The position numbers and the translations under genes are program-made. Source: Gemmatimonadaceae bacterium (GTDB taxonomy: Bacteria; Gemmatimonadota; Gemmatimonadetes; Gemmatimonadales; Gemmatimonadaceae). Taken from it: a stretch of 64,000 nt of DNA. The first letter of the stretch is position 1. Each line of letters opens with the position of its first letter. The stretch lies in NCBI GenBank assembly GCA_020852815.1, contig JADZAN010000014.1, positions 1 through 64,000 on the forward strand. The letters run 5' to 3'. The notes below the pieces were generated by a model. The model saw nothing but the letters and a program-made list of their open reading frames with translations, was not told the DNA's origin and did no database searches. Shown here one piece after another: positions 37,401 to 45,557 of the stretch.

Positions 37401-37892
37401 GCTCGACTTCCACGTCACCGTCGAGGCGGCGCCCGCGTCACGGTTGACCGTGGCGACAGCCGTCGCGGACTCACCAACCTTCAGCGCGAGCGCGGTCGGC
37501 TGGACCGTCACGCTCGTCACCTGCGGGGCGCGAACCGTCACGGCCGCGGCACCACGCTTGGTGTTGTCAGCCGTCGACGTCGCAACGATCGTCGTCGTGC
37601 CAGCCGCAACGCCCGTCACTTCGCCCGCCGCACTGACCGTCGCAATCGTCGACGAGTTCGTCGACCACGTGACCGTCGTCGCCGGCGCGCCGGTGCCCTG
37701 GCTGACCGTGACCGAAGCCGACAGGATGACCTTCTCGCCAACGGCGATGGTCACCTGGGCCGGCGTCACGTTCACGCCCGTCACAATCGCCGGCAGCGGC
37801 TCCTGCGGCGGCGTGACCGATACGTCGTCTCCGCAAGCGGCGAGTCCGAGGACCGCGCCGACCGCAAATAACGACCGAGTGAATTTCTGCAT
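34455..37892 (-). CDS. Large lipoprotein with bacterial Ig-like (Big_2) domains
   Basis: An 1145-residue cell-surface lipoprotein: MQKFTRSLFAVGAVLGLAAC, Cys20 in the lipobox. Two clear Big_2-type domains (about residues 35-120 and 121-205) share VTPAQVTIAVGEKV/VQPTALALKVGES, VTWS..IATV and GTTTIVATSTAD. A third, more diverged one follows (about 210-310). The remaining 800 residues are beta-rich with Asn/Thr-rich stretches and no recognisable catalytic site. This resembles adhesin-like or structural surface proteins. AAGGGGG precedes ATG 37892 by 7 nt. It has a long structured leader upstream and an intrinsic terminator downstream. Its codon use is visibly less GC-extreme than neighbours (many GTCGG, ACCGTC blocks with A/T), but no transfer signs are seen. 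Confidence 0.85.
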   Translation of the reverse strand: MQKFTRSLFAVGAVLGLAACGDDVSVTPPQEPLPAIVTGVNVTPAQVTIAVGEKVILSASVTVSQGTGAPATTVTWSTNSSTIATVSAAGEVTGVAAGTTTIVATSTADNTKRGAAAVTVRAPQVTSVTVQPTALALKVGESATAVATVNRDAGAASTVTWKSSAEAIATVDATGKITAVAVGTAVITATSTADATKSGALAVTVSAQPAALNTLTVTPTVITLGPGSAQTVTTTVTTASGATVAYSNNAATAASGCPGIATASTNATSGATTITAVASGACVVTITATGSGAGLSTNSLQATVAVNVLTPQVSINSITYGATNTPVPVNNVNGQIEINLNFQPSGLPIDSVVVRMNQPDGLRRVAKQNFGGAIPAAGILTLSVNTANFVKDAAAPSVTVDLLNGPSTVSAQVYPKGATGSTAANCTNNPSDPTCASPVAIVLNNVDGWSADITKPSVNAVSAANITYWGGPTANASATVYPVIYTPGRSVSNAIWTLGGCSLDTTGVLAASNGGRTQQGRTRSFGYTANGAQEACTSYENNGGTRDNVVVASAQDNTNNTFATTPLIANTVVFNATPDSLRLDYRAPSVNTPSITRTLPAVTGWVNGAFSFINFASADNGVGLRATRDRATSYTSVNCSGVTATDVAMATGTGADINGAVACPTNFIGGTPGLGGTAPWTVKGSESDRLDNRGVSSATQTFGTDYTNPNIRWGIVGAGLPVAYGGTATDPVDTVYTVKPVAGTNEFRAEYLDDRAGFYNAGDYDAVNNVAAQSHHLSTAGHLNPTGLCSVASAGSTPGATFVTDPQCGFTRITLAVAGVRVDGWKAGQRVDVPQPEGYYGYKTWVMDAAGNTSSTIFRRTLVNAASPFSTGLGVPATLTGSTFVFNATHADSAEVIAQSLELTYPAVPTVTALRYARGSVGTAFDDVISSPLAVTISPTHGAVYARGIESTDASVFPAVNVQAYAAGTAKPTSATVWSWNVGSTKGNGVGFPAPSTSPVIPIPALNVQNGAGVQAWNVANPTIAVNHFRLIPSLATTDWFGSTTPLRAQVASPTNAPNPPFTRVDFYRLDAGGTWWNYVGSSSSAIGSDQGTYRSWIYALPNASFVNAWNTTAIQTAAATGDTFIAVGVLSNGDAIVTQVQVMP

Positions 37893-38513
37893 TCCTTTTC
37901 CCCCTTCTGCAGAGTGAGTTGTGTCCTGCTCGGACTGGTCCTGCTACTGCCTTCCTGCACTTACCGCCTTGCTCTCGTCTGGCGGGACACCCGCTCGACG
38001 CACAAGCGTCGACCGAAGGCGCAATGCGGCCTCCGTCTCAATGACTGGAGACCCCACGTTGCTTCGGCCGGTCACTTCTTGATGTCAGATCCGAAAAACC
38101 CGCGTCCGGATACCCCCGGGACGCAGCCAACCAAGCTACCGGCACCAGAATACCGGGTCAAGGCAAAGTGTTGTCGCTGAACGACACACCTAGCCCGCCC
38201 CGATTCTCCTGTCACCGGCAGCTCAGCTTTCCCTCGGTTATCCAACATCGCGCCGCTGGTGCCCCCCGTCGCCCCGCTTCCGGGTGCAGGGACTCCAACG
38301 AGCAAAGACCAGCACCACAGGGCATCCAACACTCTCGCACCCCGCGATACCGCCCTCCTCCAGCAAAACGCGGCGCGAATCTACACGCTCTCGCCACCAT
38401 ATCGCCAGAGGAAATCCGGACAACCGCACGACGGGTAATGACGGACACCCCGACCCCACCGTCACAGCCACGCCCCACTTCGTCATGCTCCCCTCCCCCA
38501 CCATCTTGTCCCC
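37893..38513 (-). other. 621-bp divergent gap; candidate promoter and structured leader
   Basis: No gene is supported. On the minus strand, TTGACC (38156-38161), 17-bp spacer and TAGCTT (38133-38138) form a plausible promoter. The transcript would give a leader of about 234 nt to ATG 37892. It contains hairpins GCGTCC/GGACGC (38102-38124) followed by GGGTTTTTC, GTCTC/GAGAC (38034-38052 region), CGACGC-ttgt-GCGTCG and GCGGG-tgt-CCCGC. The right part (38170-38513) holds the upstream region of the helicase gene, where I see no clear promoter. Confidence 0.45.
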
Positions 38514-40571
38514 ATGTCCGACCCGCGCCTCTACTCCCGCTCCTCCGAGGTCCCCGCCCCCGCGCGTAACCTCGCCGCCGAGCTCAACCCGGAGCAGGGA
38601 GCAGCCGCAACGTTCGGCACCGGACCCCTCCTCATCATCGCCGGCGCCGGCACCGGAAAGACCCGCACCCTCGTCTACCGCGTCGCCCATCTTATAGATC
38701 AGGGCACGCCACCCGAACGCATCCTCCTCCTCACCTTCACCCGGCGCGCCGCCCAGGAGATGCTCCAGCGCGCCGAACGGCTCGTGGGAAGCGCCTCGCG
38801 CCACGTGGCCGGTGGCACCTTCCACGGCACCGGCCATCGCCTGCTCCGCCGCTTTGGTGCCGCCGCCGGCATCCCCGCCGACTTCACCATCATGGACCAG
38901 GGGGACGCCGAAGACCTCATGCAGCTGTCGCGCGCCCAACTGGGCTTCGGCGAGAAGAAAAAGCGCTTTCCCAAGAAGGAGACGCTGCACTACCTCTACT
39001 CGCGTCACGTCAACACGGAGATCGCGCTCGACCACCTGCTGCGCGACGAGTATCCCCCGTTTGTCGACTATCGCGAGGACATCGCACGCATCTTCGCCGA
39101 CTACACCGAGCGAAAGGCGGCGCGCAACCTGGTCGACTACGACGACCTCCTCCTCTTCTGGCAGGCGATGCTGGAGAGCGCACCAGCGCTCGCCGATCGC
39201 ATCGCCGGGCTCTACGACCACATCCTCGTCGACGAATACCAGGACACCAACCTCCTGCAGGCGCGCGTCCTCAAGGGGATGTGCCGCGCGCACCGCAACA
39301 TCACCGTCGTCGGCGACGACGCGCAGAGCATCTATTCGTTCCGCGGTGCCTCCTTCCGCAACATCCTCGACTTCCCGCGCGAGTTTCCCGGGACGACGAT
39401 GATCACCCTCGAACAGAACTACCGTTCGACGCAACCGATCCTCGACGTCACCAACACGCTCATTGCGCGTGCCGAGGAGCGCTTCACGAAGAACCTGTGG
39501 ACGAAGCGCGAAGGCGGGGAGCGCCCGTGGCTCGTGTCGGTGCAGGACGAGGCGCAGCAGACGCGCTTCGTGGTGGAGCGCGTCCTCGAGCTGCACGAGG
39601 AAGGGATCGCGTTGCGCGAGATGTCGGTGCTGTTCCGCGCCGGCTACATGTCGGCCGACCTCGAGATCGAGCTCACCAACCGCAAGATCCCGTTCGAGAA
39701 GTGGGGAGGACTCAAGTTCCTCGAGGCGGCACACGTGAAGGACGTGCTCGCCTTCCTGCGCATCCTGGAGAACCCGCGCGACGAGGTGAGCTGGTACCGC
39801 CTCCTGTTGCTCCTGCCGGGAATCGGCGACGCGACGGCGCGGCAGGCGATTGCCTCGATGGCGGCGCACGCGTGGGACCCGCGCGCCTTCCAGCGGTGGT
39901 CGCCGCCGCCGCGCGCGCGCGCGGCGCACGTCACGTTAGGCGTCCTGCTGGAACAACTCGCCGGCCACGACGCCGAGGGACAGGTGGGGCACGACCTGGC
40001 GCGCGTGCGCCTGGTGTACGACGACATCCTGCGCGAGCGCTACGACCGCGTGGAGCCACGGCTGGCCGATCTCGACCAGCTGCAAGTGATTGCGGGTGGC
40101 TATCCCTCGCGCGGCGCCTTCCTCGCCGCGCTGGCGCTCGAGCCGCCGCAGGCCACGCAGGACCTGGCGGGTGGGACGACCGACGAGGACGACGCGCTCA
40201 TCCTCAGCACGGTGCACAGCGCGAAGGGAAAGGAATGGGACGCGGTCTTCCTCATCTGGGCGGTGGACGGCTTCTTCCCCATGGCGCGGTCGATGAACGA
40301 CGCGGACGAGCTGGAAGAAGAGCGCCGCCTGATGTACGTCGCCCTGACGCGGGCGCGGAACCACCTGGCCGTCACCTACCCGCTCAACTCCTACGGCTCG
40401 CGCCGCGGCGCCGACTACTCGATCGACCAGATGTCGCGCTTCCTCGATCGCGGCGTGCGCGAGCAGATGGAGAAGGTGGTGCCGCGCTGGGACGATGCGC
40501 CGCCGCCTGATGCGCCGCCGGCGCCGGGAACGATCGATGTGCGGGCGTTGATGCGGGCGAGGTTCAAGTAG
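38514..40571 (+). CDS. UvrD/Rep/PcrA-family DNA helicase
   Basis: A 685-residue superfamily 1 3'-5' helicase acting in repair or replication restart. Walker A is AGAGTGKT (residues 43-50), Walker B VDEYQDTN, motif III DDAQSIYSFRGA, motif IV EQNYRST, motif V TVHSAKGKEWDAVFLIW and motif VI RRLMYVALTRARNHL. The N-terminal Q-motif region is LNPEQGAAA. It is slightly shorter than PcrA (about 720) and lacks a long C-terminal tail. It could be UvrD or PcrA; which one cannot be settled here. Confidence 0.93.
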   Translation: MSDPRLYSRSSEVPAPARNLAAELNPEQGAAATFGTGPLLIIAGAGTGKTRTLVYRVAHLIDQGTPPERILLLTFTRRAAQEMLQRAERLVGSASRHVAGGTFHGTGHRLLRRFGAAAGIPADFTIMDQGDAEDLMQLSRAQLGFGEKKKRFPKKETLHYLYSRHVNTEIALDHLLRDEYPPFVDYREDIARIFADYTERKAARNLVDYDDLLLFWQAMLESAPALADRIAGLYDHILVDEYQDTNLLQARVLKGMCRAHRNITVVGDDAQSIYSFRGASFRNILDFPREFPGTTMITLEQNYRSTQPILDVTNTLIARAEERFTKNLWTKREGGERPWLVSVQDEAQQTRFVVERVLELHEEGIALREMSVLFRAGYMSADLEIELTNRKIPFEKWGGLKFLEAAHVKDVLAFLRILENPRDEVSWYRLLLLLPGIGDATARQAIASMAAHAWDPRAFQRWSPPPRARAAHVTLGVLLEQLAGHDAEGQVGHDLARVRLVYDDILRERYDRVEPRLADLDQLQVIAGGYPSRGAFLAALALEPPQATQDLAGGTTDEDDALILSTVHSAKGKEWDAVFLIWAVDGFFPMARSMNDADELEEERRLMYVALTRARNHLAVTYPLNSYGSRRGADYSIDQMSRFLDRGVREQMEKVVPRWDDAPPPDAPPAPGTIDVRALMRARFK

Positions 40572-40588
40572 GGGTTCGGGGGGGCGAG

Positions 40589-40622
40589 CGGGCGGGAGGG
40601 CGGGAGGGCGGGAGGGCGGGAG
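40589..40622 (+). repeat. G-rich tandem repeat between convergent genes
   Basis: Four units of GGGCGGGA in a row on the plus strand, giving at least eight G-triplets separated by 1 nt. This meets the usual G-quadruplex pattern. It lies between the ends of the helicase and aminopeptidase genes. Confidence 0.8.
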
Positions 40623-40650
40623 CGAGCGTATCGGCGGCTGCTGCGTGCGT

Positions 40651-41844
40651 TTAGGGTAAGGGCGCGTGCTCGGCGAGCCAGGACCGGAGCTGCTCGAAGG
40701 GGTCTCCCTTCCCGCCGCGCGTCAGCTGCCTGACGAGTGCCACGGTCTCCTTCACCGAACCGCCGGCACGTGCGTGGACGGCGTCGAAGAGCCAGAGGTC
40801 GGCGGCGTAGACGCGGCGGGCGAGGAGGGAGGCGTTGTCGAGCGGGAGGCGCGCGAGCCGCGACGTGTCGATGGTCGTCAGCCGGGGGGCAAGGTCGCGG
40901 GTCAGGACGCGGCGCATTCGCGCGAAGACGGAGTCGCGCGCGGCAACCCTGGCGGTGGAGTCGCCTGCATGCGCGGTGTAGGCGGAATCGACGGCGGCGA
41001 GCGTGGCGCCCCAGAACGAGCCCAGCAGCTTCTCGTCGCGCCACTCGGCCTCGAGGCGGCGTACCGCCGCCCCCTGCCCACGCGCACGGAAGAACTCCAT
41101 CGCCCCGCGTGCCCCCACGAACGATGCGAACGACTCGTTGAAGGTGACCTTGCCCTTCACGAACAGCGTGTTGTGCGTGAGTTCGTGGATCACGGTGTTG
41201 GCCAGGTCGAGCGTGTCCAGGCGCAACGTGGTCGAGAGGAGCGGATCGTTGAACCAGCCTAACGTGGAGAAGGCCGAGGCGGGGCGCAGCCAGGTGTCGA
41301 ACCCGCGCCGGCGCATGGACTCGGCGGTGCGCTCGGCTTCGGCGAAGTCGAAGAACCCCTTGTACGGGAAGCGCCCCACCACCGGGAACCACCAGGTGTA
41401 GGGGGCCAGCGTGTCGCGGCGCGCCGCCGACAGGACGAGGACGAGGGTGTCGCGTTCCAGCGCCGAGTACGTCGTGAACGACTCGCCGCCGGCGAGGGCG
41501 AGCGAGCGCTGGGCGAAGGCCCGCGCATCCACCACCAGCTGCAACCGGCGTTGCAGCTCACGGGAGGCCGGGCTCGCGGGGACCGCGGTACCTACTGCCG
41601 CCCCCCCTTCGCCCCCCCCCGCCGCCGCGGCACCCTCGGCAAGGATCGCGGCAATCGGCCGGCGCCGGGCGAGGATCTTCCCCTCCTCCCACGCCGCGCG
41701 CGCCACGTAGCGACCAAGCGGCGTCGCCACGACGAGCAGGACCGCCAGCGCCAGCACGCCCCCCGCGATGCGCCTGACGAGTCGCCACCAACGGCGCCCG
41801 GACGTGACCGCGGCGCCCCGCGCTCCCGGCGAACTCACGACCAC
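40651..41844 (-). CDS. Predicted zinc aminopeptidase (Pfam Aminopep family)
   Basis: A 397-residue protein with one N-terminal membrane helix (IAGGVLALAVLLVVATPLG). PYTWWFPVVGRFPYKGFFD and the zinc motif ANTVIHELTHNTLFVKG followed by FNESFASFVGARGA (third ligand Glu) are characteristic of the family annotated as putative aminopeptidase (COG4324, PF10023). A Gly/Ala-rich low-complexity insert occurs near residue 75. The start is GTG 41844. With the active site expected outside the membrane it may act on peptides in the periplasm. One CGTTAGGC motif is at about 41259 on its coding strand. Confidence 0.85.
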   Translation of the reverse strand: MVVSSPGARGAAVTSGRRWWRLVRRIAGGVLALAVLLVVATPLGRYVARAAWEEGKILARRRPIAAILAEGAAAAGGGEGGAAVGTAVPASPASRELQRRLQLVVDARAFAQRSLALAGGESFTTYSALERDTLVLVLSAARRDTLAPYTWWFPVVGRFPYKGFFDFAEAERTAESMRRRGFDTWLRPASAFSTLGWFNDPLLSTTLRLDTLDLANTVIHELTHNTLFVKGKVTFNESFASFVGARGAMEFFRARGQGAAVRRLEAEWRDEKLLGSFWGATLAAVDSAYTAHAGDSTARVAARDSVFARMRRVLTRDLAPRLTTIDTSRLARLPLDNASLLARRVYAADLWLFDAVHARAGGSVKETVALVRQLTRGGKGDPFEQLRSWLAEHAPLP

Positions 41845-41998
41845 GTGGCAAACGCGGGCCAGGGCGCGCGGGCGCCCGACTCGAGGCTGCGCGGCTGGTC
41901 AGTCATGAGAGCGCCAGGGTGGCGAGGCGAGGCGGGATAACACGCATAAGCAGAATGCTGTCAAGGAGATAGCCGGTTCCCGGCGCCGTCGCCCCGGT

Positions 41999-42027
41999 TT
42001 GGCGCCGGCCGTCGTGACCACTAAGTT
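41999..42027 (+). promoter_or_regulatory. Promoter of dnaE, probably leaderless
   Basis: TTGGCG (41999-42004), 17-bp spacer, TAAGTT (42022-42027), then only 8 nt to ATG 42036. No Shine-Dalgarno sequence is present. The start of transcription should fall at or beside the A of the ATG. Confidence 0.5.
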
Positions 42028-42035
42028 ACGTCGCA

Positions 42036-45000
42036 ATGTCCTTCGTCCATCTGCACTGCCATTCCGAATTCTCGCTCCTCGACGGTGCCAACCGCATCGA
42101 GGACCTGATCAAGCGTGCGCAGGAGTTCGAACAGCCGGCGCTGGCCATCACCGATCACGGCAACCTGCACGCCGCCTGGGAGTTCCAGGAGAAGGCGAAG
42201 AAGGCCAAGGTCAAGCCGATCATCGGGATGGAGGCGTACGTGGCGCCGGGCGATCGCCGCCTCAAGGCGCGTCCGGCCCCGGGCCTGAAGCCGTACTACC
42301 ACCTCGTCCTGCTGGCCCGCGACATCGTAGGCTACCGGAACCTGGTGAAGCTCTCCTCGCTGGCCTACACCGAGGGATTCTACACGCGCCCGCGCATGGA
42401 CCGGGAGCTGCTGGCCCGGTACAGCGAGGGGATCATCGTCTCCTCGGCGTGCATGGCGGGGGAAATCGCCGTCCACCTCGAGAAGAACGACTGGGCGGGC
42501 GCCCGCGCCGCGGCCGCCTGGTACGCCGAGACGTTCAAGGACCGCTACTACCTCGAGGTCCAGGCGCACGACTCCGGCGGACAGGCGACGCTCAACGAGC
42601 AGGTGTTGCAGCTGGCGAAGGAGGTCGGGCTTCCGGTCATCGCCACCAACGACGCGCACTTCCTCAAGGCCAGCGACCACGACGCGCACGACATCCTGCT
42701 CTGCATCGGCCTCGGGAAGGACCGGGACGACAAGGACCGGATGAAGTACGACGAGGGGCTCTACTTCAAGAGCGCCCCGGAGATGGCGCAGCGCTTCCCC
42801 GACCACCCGGAAGTGCTCACGAACACGCTGGCCATCGCCGAGCAGTGTGACGTGGTCTTCTCGAAGAAGTACCACGTGCCGTCGTTCCCGCTCCCCGCCA
42901 CGGTACGGAGCGAGGACGACCTGCTCGTGCAGCTGGCGACCGAGGGGGCACGGGCGCGCTACGGCGAGGCGCTTCCCGCGCACGTGCAGGAACGGCTCGA
43001 CTACGAACTTGGCGTCATCACCAAGACGGGGTACTCGGGCTACTTCCTCATCACCTACGACTTCATCAAGGCGGCGCGCGATCGCGGGATCCCGGTGGGG
43101 CCGGGGCGCGGCTCGGCGGCCGGCTCGATTGTCGCCTACGCGCTCCGCATCACCGACGTCTGTCCCCTCAGGTACGACCTCCTGTTCGAGCGCTTCCTGA
43201 ACCCGGAGCGCGTCTCGATGCCCGATATCGACGTCGACTTCTGCTTCGAGCGTCGCGGCGAGGTGATCGAGTACGTGCGCGAGAAGTACGGCAAGGACGC
43301 GGTAGGGCAGATCGTGACGTTTGGGACGATGAAGTCACGCGCCGCGGTGAAGGACGTGGGGCGCGTGCTGGGCTTCACGCCGGCCGAGACCGACGCGCTG
43401 GCCAAGCTCATCCCCAACCAGCCCAACTTCTCGCTCACCGTCGGCGAGGCGATCGAGAAGGTCCCCGAGGTGCGGAAGTTCTACGAGACCGACGAGCGCT
43501 ACACGACGTTGCTGGACTACGCCGTTGCTCTCGAAGGTTTGTCTCGCCACACCGGGGTGCACGCGGCCGGCGTGGTGATCGCACCCGGCCCGCTGGACGA
43601 CTACGTCCCCATCTGCACGCAGAGTTCGAAGGGAGCGGGCGCGGGGAGCGAGGAGACGGTCATCGTCACGCAGTACGACATGACGTGCCTCGAGAAGGCG
43701 GGGATGCTCAAGATGGACTTCCTCGGCCTGACGACACTGACCGTCATTCACGATGCGCTGCAAAACATCGCGGCGCGCGGGAAGGCCGTCCCCAACCTCG
43801 ACGAGATCCCCGACAACGACCCCGAGACGTACCGAATGCTGCGCATGGGGCGCACGGTCGGGGTGTTCCAGTTCGAGTCGCCGCTGGCCACCGACATGCT
43901 GCGCAGCATGCGGTGCGACCGCTTCGACGACCTCGTCGCCTCCAACGCGCTGATGCGCCCCGGCCCGCTCGACGCGGGGATGCACAAGGTCTACCAGCGG
44001 CGCAAGCGCGGCGAGGAACCGGTCGTCTACGCACTCCCCGAGCTGGAGCCGATCCTCGAACCCACCTACGGCGTCATCACCTACCAGGAACAGGTGATGC
44101 GCATCGCGCAGGTGCTGGCCGGCATCTCGCTGGCCGAAGCCGACGTGCTGCGCAAGGCGGTGGGGAAGAAGGACGCGGAGCTGATCAAGATCGAGCTCGG
44201 CAAGTTCGTCGAGAAGTCGCTCGAGCGCGGGTACGACAAGCGCACCATCGAGGACCTCGCCGCACAGATCGAGACGTTCGGGCGCTACGGCTTCAACAAG
44301 TCGCACTCCGTTGCCTACTCGGTGGTCTCGTATCACACCGCCTGGCTCAAGTGCCACTTCCCCGCCGAGTTCATGGCGGCGGTGCTGTCGTCGTCGATTG
44401 GCGACACCGACAGCGTGGTGAAGTTCATCAACGAGGCGCGCGAGCTGGGGATCGAGGTGCTGGCTCCCGATGTCAACGAGTCGGGGTACAAGTTCACCGT
44501 CGTTGGCGACAAGCGCATCCGCTTTGGCCTGGGGGCGATCCGCAACGTGGGGAAGACGGCGATCGACTCGATCCTCGGCGCGCGCACGGATGGCCCCTTT
44601 GCGTCGATCTTCGACCTGTGCGAGCGCATCGACCTGCGGATGTGCAACAAGCGCGTCTTCGAGGCGCTCATCCACTCGGGGGCGCTCGATTCGTTAGGCG
44701 GCCACCGCGGGCAGTACCTCGCCATCCTCGATGCCGCGCTGCAGGAGGCGTCGCTCAAGCAGGCGGAGAAGGCAACCGGGCAGGGGTCGCTGTTCGGGGA
44801 GCTGTTGGGAGCGACGGGGGACGGGGGACGGGAGACGGGGGGGCACCAGCTCACGTTGCCCAACGTGGCGCCACTGTCCGAGTCGGAGCGACTCACCCAG
44901 GAGAAGGGGATCCTCGGCTTCTATATCTCCGGGCATCCGCTGGAGCCATACCGGGCCGAATGCGAACTGTTCACCTCGGCCAGCGTTTCGCAGCTTGGGG

Positions 45001-45557
45001 TGTGGCAGGAAGGGGGCATGACGCTGGGCGTGGTCGTGACCGCGGTGAAGCGGCAAGTTTCCAAGAAGTCGGGAGCCGAGTTCGCCCGGTTGACAGTGGA
45101 GGATTTTTCGGGATCTTCGGAGCTTCTGGTATTTCCGGAAGCCTGGGCCGCACTGTCGGATCGCGTGAAGACCGACATCCCTCTGTTGGTGAAAGGGGGG
45201 TATTCCAAGCGGGATCAGGGGGCCGACAACCCGACGTTCATCGTGGAGTCGGTCCAACGCTTCGAGGAGTTGCGCGTGGCGGGGCAGGTCGGGGTGGAAC
45301 TGGATCTGGGGGATGGGAGACGGGAGACGGGGGACGGGAGTTCATTGTCGCCGGATCTCATGAAGGACGTCCGAATCGTGGCTGAATCCCATCCAGGCTC
45401 GGCACCGCTCGAAGTTCGATACACAGACGCCAGGGGAACGCCGTCGCGACTGCGATCGCGCTCCATCAGGATTGCCGCCAACAGTGCGGCACTCGGCGAA
45501 CTGCGCGCCTTGCTTGGCCAGGACCGCGTGCGCCTCGTGCGCGTCGGAGGGCAATAA
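42036..45557 (+). CDS. dnaE: DNA polymerase III alpha subunit
   Basis: Replicative polymerase (1173 residues). The N-terminal PHP domain begins MSFVHLHCHSEFSLLDGANR. The palm has the catalytic acids in PDIDVDF (D399, D401, with D397 nearby). Fingers, tandem HhH and an OB-fold part (MTLGVVVTAVKRQVSKKSGAEFARLTVEDFSGSSELLVF) follow. Two in-frame insertions come from purine repeats: GDGGRETGG at about residues 926-937 (DNA 44815-44843) and GDGRRETGDG at about 1091-1101 (DNA 45310-45341), both in linker regions. accA starts directly after the stop (TAAATG). Confidence 0.96.
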   Translation: MSFVHLHCHSEFSLLDGANRIEDLIKRAQEFEQPALAITDHGNLHAAWEFQEKAKKAKVKPIIGMEAYVAPGDRRLKARPAPGLKPYYHLVLLARDIVGYRNLVKLSSLAYTEGFYTRPRMDRELLARYSEGIIVSSACMAGEIAVHLEKNDWAGARAAAAWYAETFKDRYYLEVQAHDSGGQATLNEQVLQLAKEVGLPVIATNDAHFLKASDHDAHDILLCIGLGKDRDDKDRMKYDEGLYFKSAPEMAQRFPDHPEVLTNTLAIAEQCDVVFSKKYHVPSFPLPATVRSEDDLLVQLATEGARARYGEALPAHVQERLDYELGVITKTGYSGYFLITYDFIKAARDRGIPVGPGRGSAAGSIVAYALRITDVCPLRYDLLFERFLNPERVSMPDIDVDFCFERRGEVIEYVREKYGKDAVGQIVTFGTMKSRAAVKDVGRVLGFTPAETDALAKLIPNQPNFSLTVGEAIEKVPEVRKFYETDERYTTLLDYAVALEGLSRHTGVHAAGVVIAPGPLDDYVPICTQSSKGAGAGSEETVIVTQYDMTCLEKAGMLKMDFLGLTTLTVIHDALQNIAARGKAVPNLDEIPDNDPETYRMLRMGRTVGVFQFESPLATDMLRSMRCDRFDDLVASNALMRPGPLDAGMHKVYQRRKRGEEPVVYALPELEPILEPTYGVITYQEQVMRIAQVLAGISLAEADVLRKAVGKKDAELIKIELGKFVEKSLERGYDKRTIEDLAAQIETFGRYGFNKSHSVAYSVVSYHTAWLKCHFPAEFMAAVLSSSIGDTDSVVKFINEARELGIEVLAPDVNESGYKFTVVGDKRIRFGLGAIRNVGKTAIDSILGARTDGPFASIFDLCERIDLRMCNKRVFEALIHSGALDSLGGHRGQYLAILDAALQEASLKQAEKATGQGSLFGELLGATGDGGRETGGHQLTLPNVAPLSESERLTQEKGILGFYISGHPLEPYRAECELFTSASVSQLGVWQEGGMTLGVVVTAVKRQVSKKSGAEFARLTVEDFSGSSELLVFPEAWAALSDRVKTDIPLLVKGGYSKRDQGADNPTFIVESVQRFEELRVAGQVGVELDLGDGRRETGDGSSLSPDLMKDVRIVAESHPGSAPLEVRYTDARGTPSRLRSRSIRIAANSAALGELRALLGQDRVRLVRVGGQ
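44815..44843 (+). repeat. Purine repeat insertion in dnaE, copy 1
   Basis: GACGGGGGACGGGAGACGGG-type units (7-8 bp, related to GACGAG arrays elsewhere) read in frame as GDGGRETGG in the linker before the OB-fold of DnaE. Confidence 0.7.
45310..45341 (+). repeat. Purine repeat insertion in dnaE, copy 2
   Basis: GGGAGACGGGAGACGGGGGA-type units, read in frame as GDGRRETGDG near the C-terminus of DnaE. Same reading frame outcome as copy 1 (ETG), suggesting that only tolerated phases survive. Confidence 0.7.

Noticed and set aside
34809-37871. 1020-residue arginine-rich frame opposite the Ig-like lipoprotein gene
   Set aside because: Composition is that of an antisense shadow in GC-rich DNA; no motif or repeat structure, and the sense frame has a clear lipobox and domains.
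38102-38160. Possible c-di-GMP (GEMM) riboswitch on the plus strand (GGGACGCAGCC...CTACCGG)
   Set aside because: The GACGCA core lacks the following AAAGCC pattern and the expected pairing partner, and the nearest plus gene is 350 nt away. The minus-strand promoter reading explains the region better.
37893-38513. tRNA or other RNA gene in the longest gap
   Set aside because: I looked for GTTCGANTC and acceptor-stem pairs here and elsewhere in the window and saw none.
38168-38569. 133-residue plus-strand frame before the helicase
   Set aside because: Pro/Arg/Ser-rich, overlaps the helicase start in another frame, no start signal.
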